DNA of 6,203 nt from positions 1 to 6,203 of the forward strand of contig CAMKMR010000111.1 in the NCBI GenBank assembly GCA_946413945.1, given 5' to 3'. The position numbers and the translations under genes are program-made. Position 1 is the first letter of the stretch, and each line of letters opens with the position of its first letter. A model generated the notes under the pieces. It was not told where the DNA came from. It saw only the letters and a program-made list of their open reading frames with translations, and made no database searches. The stretch comes from an uncultured Lachnospiraceae bacterium. Lineage in GTDB: Bacteria; Bacillota; Clostridia; Lachnospirales; Lachnospiraceae. This document shows, piece after piece, positions 5,127 through 6,203 of the stretch.

Positions 5127-6203
5127 GTGATTAAATTTGTTAAATGGATGATTGGGATTGTGGCAGCATTACTGCTTTTTCTGAGCATCGCGACTTATGT
5201 TGGTGATATAAAAAAAGAGTATGAAAGAGAACTTACAGGAACAGCGACAAGTAAGGGGACAAATGTAGAAATTACAATTCCTGATGGAGCATCAGCTAAA
5301 GAAATAGCTAAGATTCTTAAGGCTAATGGACTTATCAAGTACGAAAGAGCCTTTCTTAAAAGACTAGAGGAGTCGGAATATTCTGGGCATCTTCAGCCGG
5401 GTAAATATACTCTTAACACAGGTATGAATACGCTTGATATGATGAAGGCGATGGCTAGTTTGGATAATTCTAATAAGGTTTTACAGCAGTTGGTTGTACC
5501 AGAAGGTTTTACCATAGATCAGATAGCAAGAAGATGTGAAGAGCAGGGCATTTGTTCTGCTTCAGAATTTATAAGTGAAGTAAAATCTGTAACAAAGGCC
5601 GATTTTCCATATCTTGCTGATGTTCCTACTGGGGCGGATGTAAGATATAAGCTGGAAGGCTATATATTCCCGGCAACATATGATATCACAAAGGAAACAA
5701 CTGCCAGAACTCTGGTGCAGTGGATGCTTCAGACATTTGAAAATTATTATACAGAGGATATGAGAAACAGAGCTGAGGCACTGGGACTCAATTCATATGA
5801 AGTTGTTATAAGAGCTTCAATGATAGAAAAAGAATGTAAGATAGATTCAGAAAGAGCAAAAATCGCAGGCGTTATAAATAACAGACTTAATGACGATATG
5901 CTCTTGCAGATTGACTCAACAGTGCTCTATCCACTTACAAAGGGCATGTATGATAAAGAAAATGTTTCATATGAGGATCTGGAATATGAATCGCCATATA
6001 ATACATACAAGTATGAAGGGTTACCTGTAGGTCCAATCTGCAATCCGGGATTGGCATGTATTAATGCGGTTCTTTATCCGGAAGAACATAATTTTTTATA
6101 TTATCATGTAATTAATGAAGAAACTGGCGAACATGAATTCTATGAGACTTATGATGAACACATGGATTCACAGGGTTCAGGTGGTTCAGATGATTCTGAG
6201 TAA
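5127..6203 (+). CDS. mltG: Endolytic murein transglycosylase MltG (YceG-like)
   Basis: MltG cleaves nascent peptidoglycan strands internally, near the membrane, and is thought to set glycan chain length by releasing or terminating growing strands. The 358 residues match the family length. There is one N-terminal membrane helix (about 7-25). A LysM-like domain follows (about 46-115: IPDGASAKEIAKIL, then LQPGKYTL near 89-96). The catalytic YceG domain contains LEGYIFPATYDI (176-187) and RASMIEKEC (229-237), whose Glu234 aligns with the E. coli catalytic Glu218. It continues with INNRL (250-254), QIDSTVLY (261-268), YNTYKYEGLPVGPICNPG (291-308) and a closing HEFYETYDEH (336-345). A short Ser/Gly/Asp tail (347-358) is probably disordered. 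Five cysteines (137, 143, 237, 305, 311) are a little unusual for a protein outside the membrane. The GTG start is supported by its ribosome binding site. The stop codon is the last three bases of the window, so downstream partners are unseen. Confidence 0.95.
   Translation: MIKFVKWMIGIVAALLLFLSIATYVGDIKKEYERELTGTATSKGTNVEITIPDGASAKEIAKILKANGLIKYERAFLKRLEESEYSGHLQPGKYTLNTGMNTLDMMKAMASLDNSNKVLQQLVVPEGFTIDQIARRCEEQGICSASEFISEVKSVTKADFPYLADVPTGADVRYKLEGYIFPATYDITKETTARTLVQWMLQTFENYYTEDMRNRAEALGLNSYEVVIRASMIEKECKIDSERAKIAGVINNRLNDDMLLQIDSTVLYPLTKGMYDKENVSYEDLEYESPYNTYKYEGLPVGPICNPGLACINAVLYPEEHNFLYYHVINEETGEHEFYETYDEHMDSQGSGGSDDSE

Noticed and set aside
1..6203. Mobile element, CRISPR array, toxin-antitoxin or defence system
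   Set aside because: There is no transposase or integrase, no regular repeats and spacers, no terminal inverted repeats or target duplications, and no toxin- or nuclease-like small gene pair.

Overview
The window is an AT-rich stretch of bacterial chromosome. It fits an anaerobic Clostridia member, most likely Lachnospiraceae (a Butyrivibrio/Roseburia-like organism). The grounds are frequent AGA and ATA codons, strong AGGAG-type ribosome binding sites, compact promoters with extended -10 elements, and a diaminopimelate decarboxylase of the type I recall from that family. The placement is inferred from memory of protein families, not from a search. I see no mobile element, CRISPR array, tRNA or rRNA.

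Layout. Positions 1-93 are the last 30 codons of an unidentified + strand gene. Six bases later, and probably translationally coupled, comes an 894-residue membrane-anchored extracytoplasmic protein (100-2784). It has no recognised name. It carries an acidic linker, a beta-rich propeller-like middle, and a C-terminal segment that reads like a C39-type peptidase fold lacking its catalytic Cys and His. A 385-base gap follows. It holds a clear rho-independent terminator (2939-2970), a second weaker hairpin with nine T, and a good extended -10 promoter (3106-3134) for the next gene. Diaminopimelate decarboxylase (lysA, 3170-4426, +) is apparently monocistronic. It converges on a cytoplasmic cyclophilin-type peptidyl-prolyl isomerase (4484-5005, -). 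The 57 bases between their stop codons are almost entirely a perfect 26-bp inverted repeat that can terminate both transcripts. The cyclophilin gene is divergent from mltG (5127-6203, +, GTG start), the endolytic murein transglycosylase, and their predicted promoters overlap at the -10 elements.

How the genes relate. lysA makes lysine and draws on meso-diaminopimelate, which is also a peptidoglycan precursor in many Clostridia. MltG cuts nascent glycan strands. The isomerase is a general folding helper. These are mostly housekeeping genes in separate transcription units, not a dedicated system. The least explained item is the 894-residue protein. Its degenerate peptidase-like C-terminus on the outside of the membrane suggests a binding or sensing role, but this is inference.
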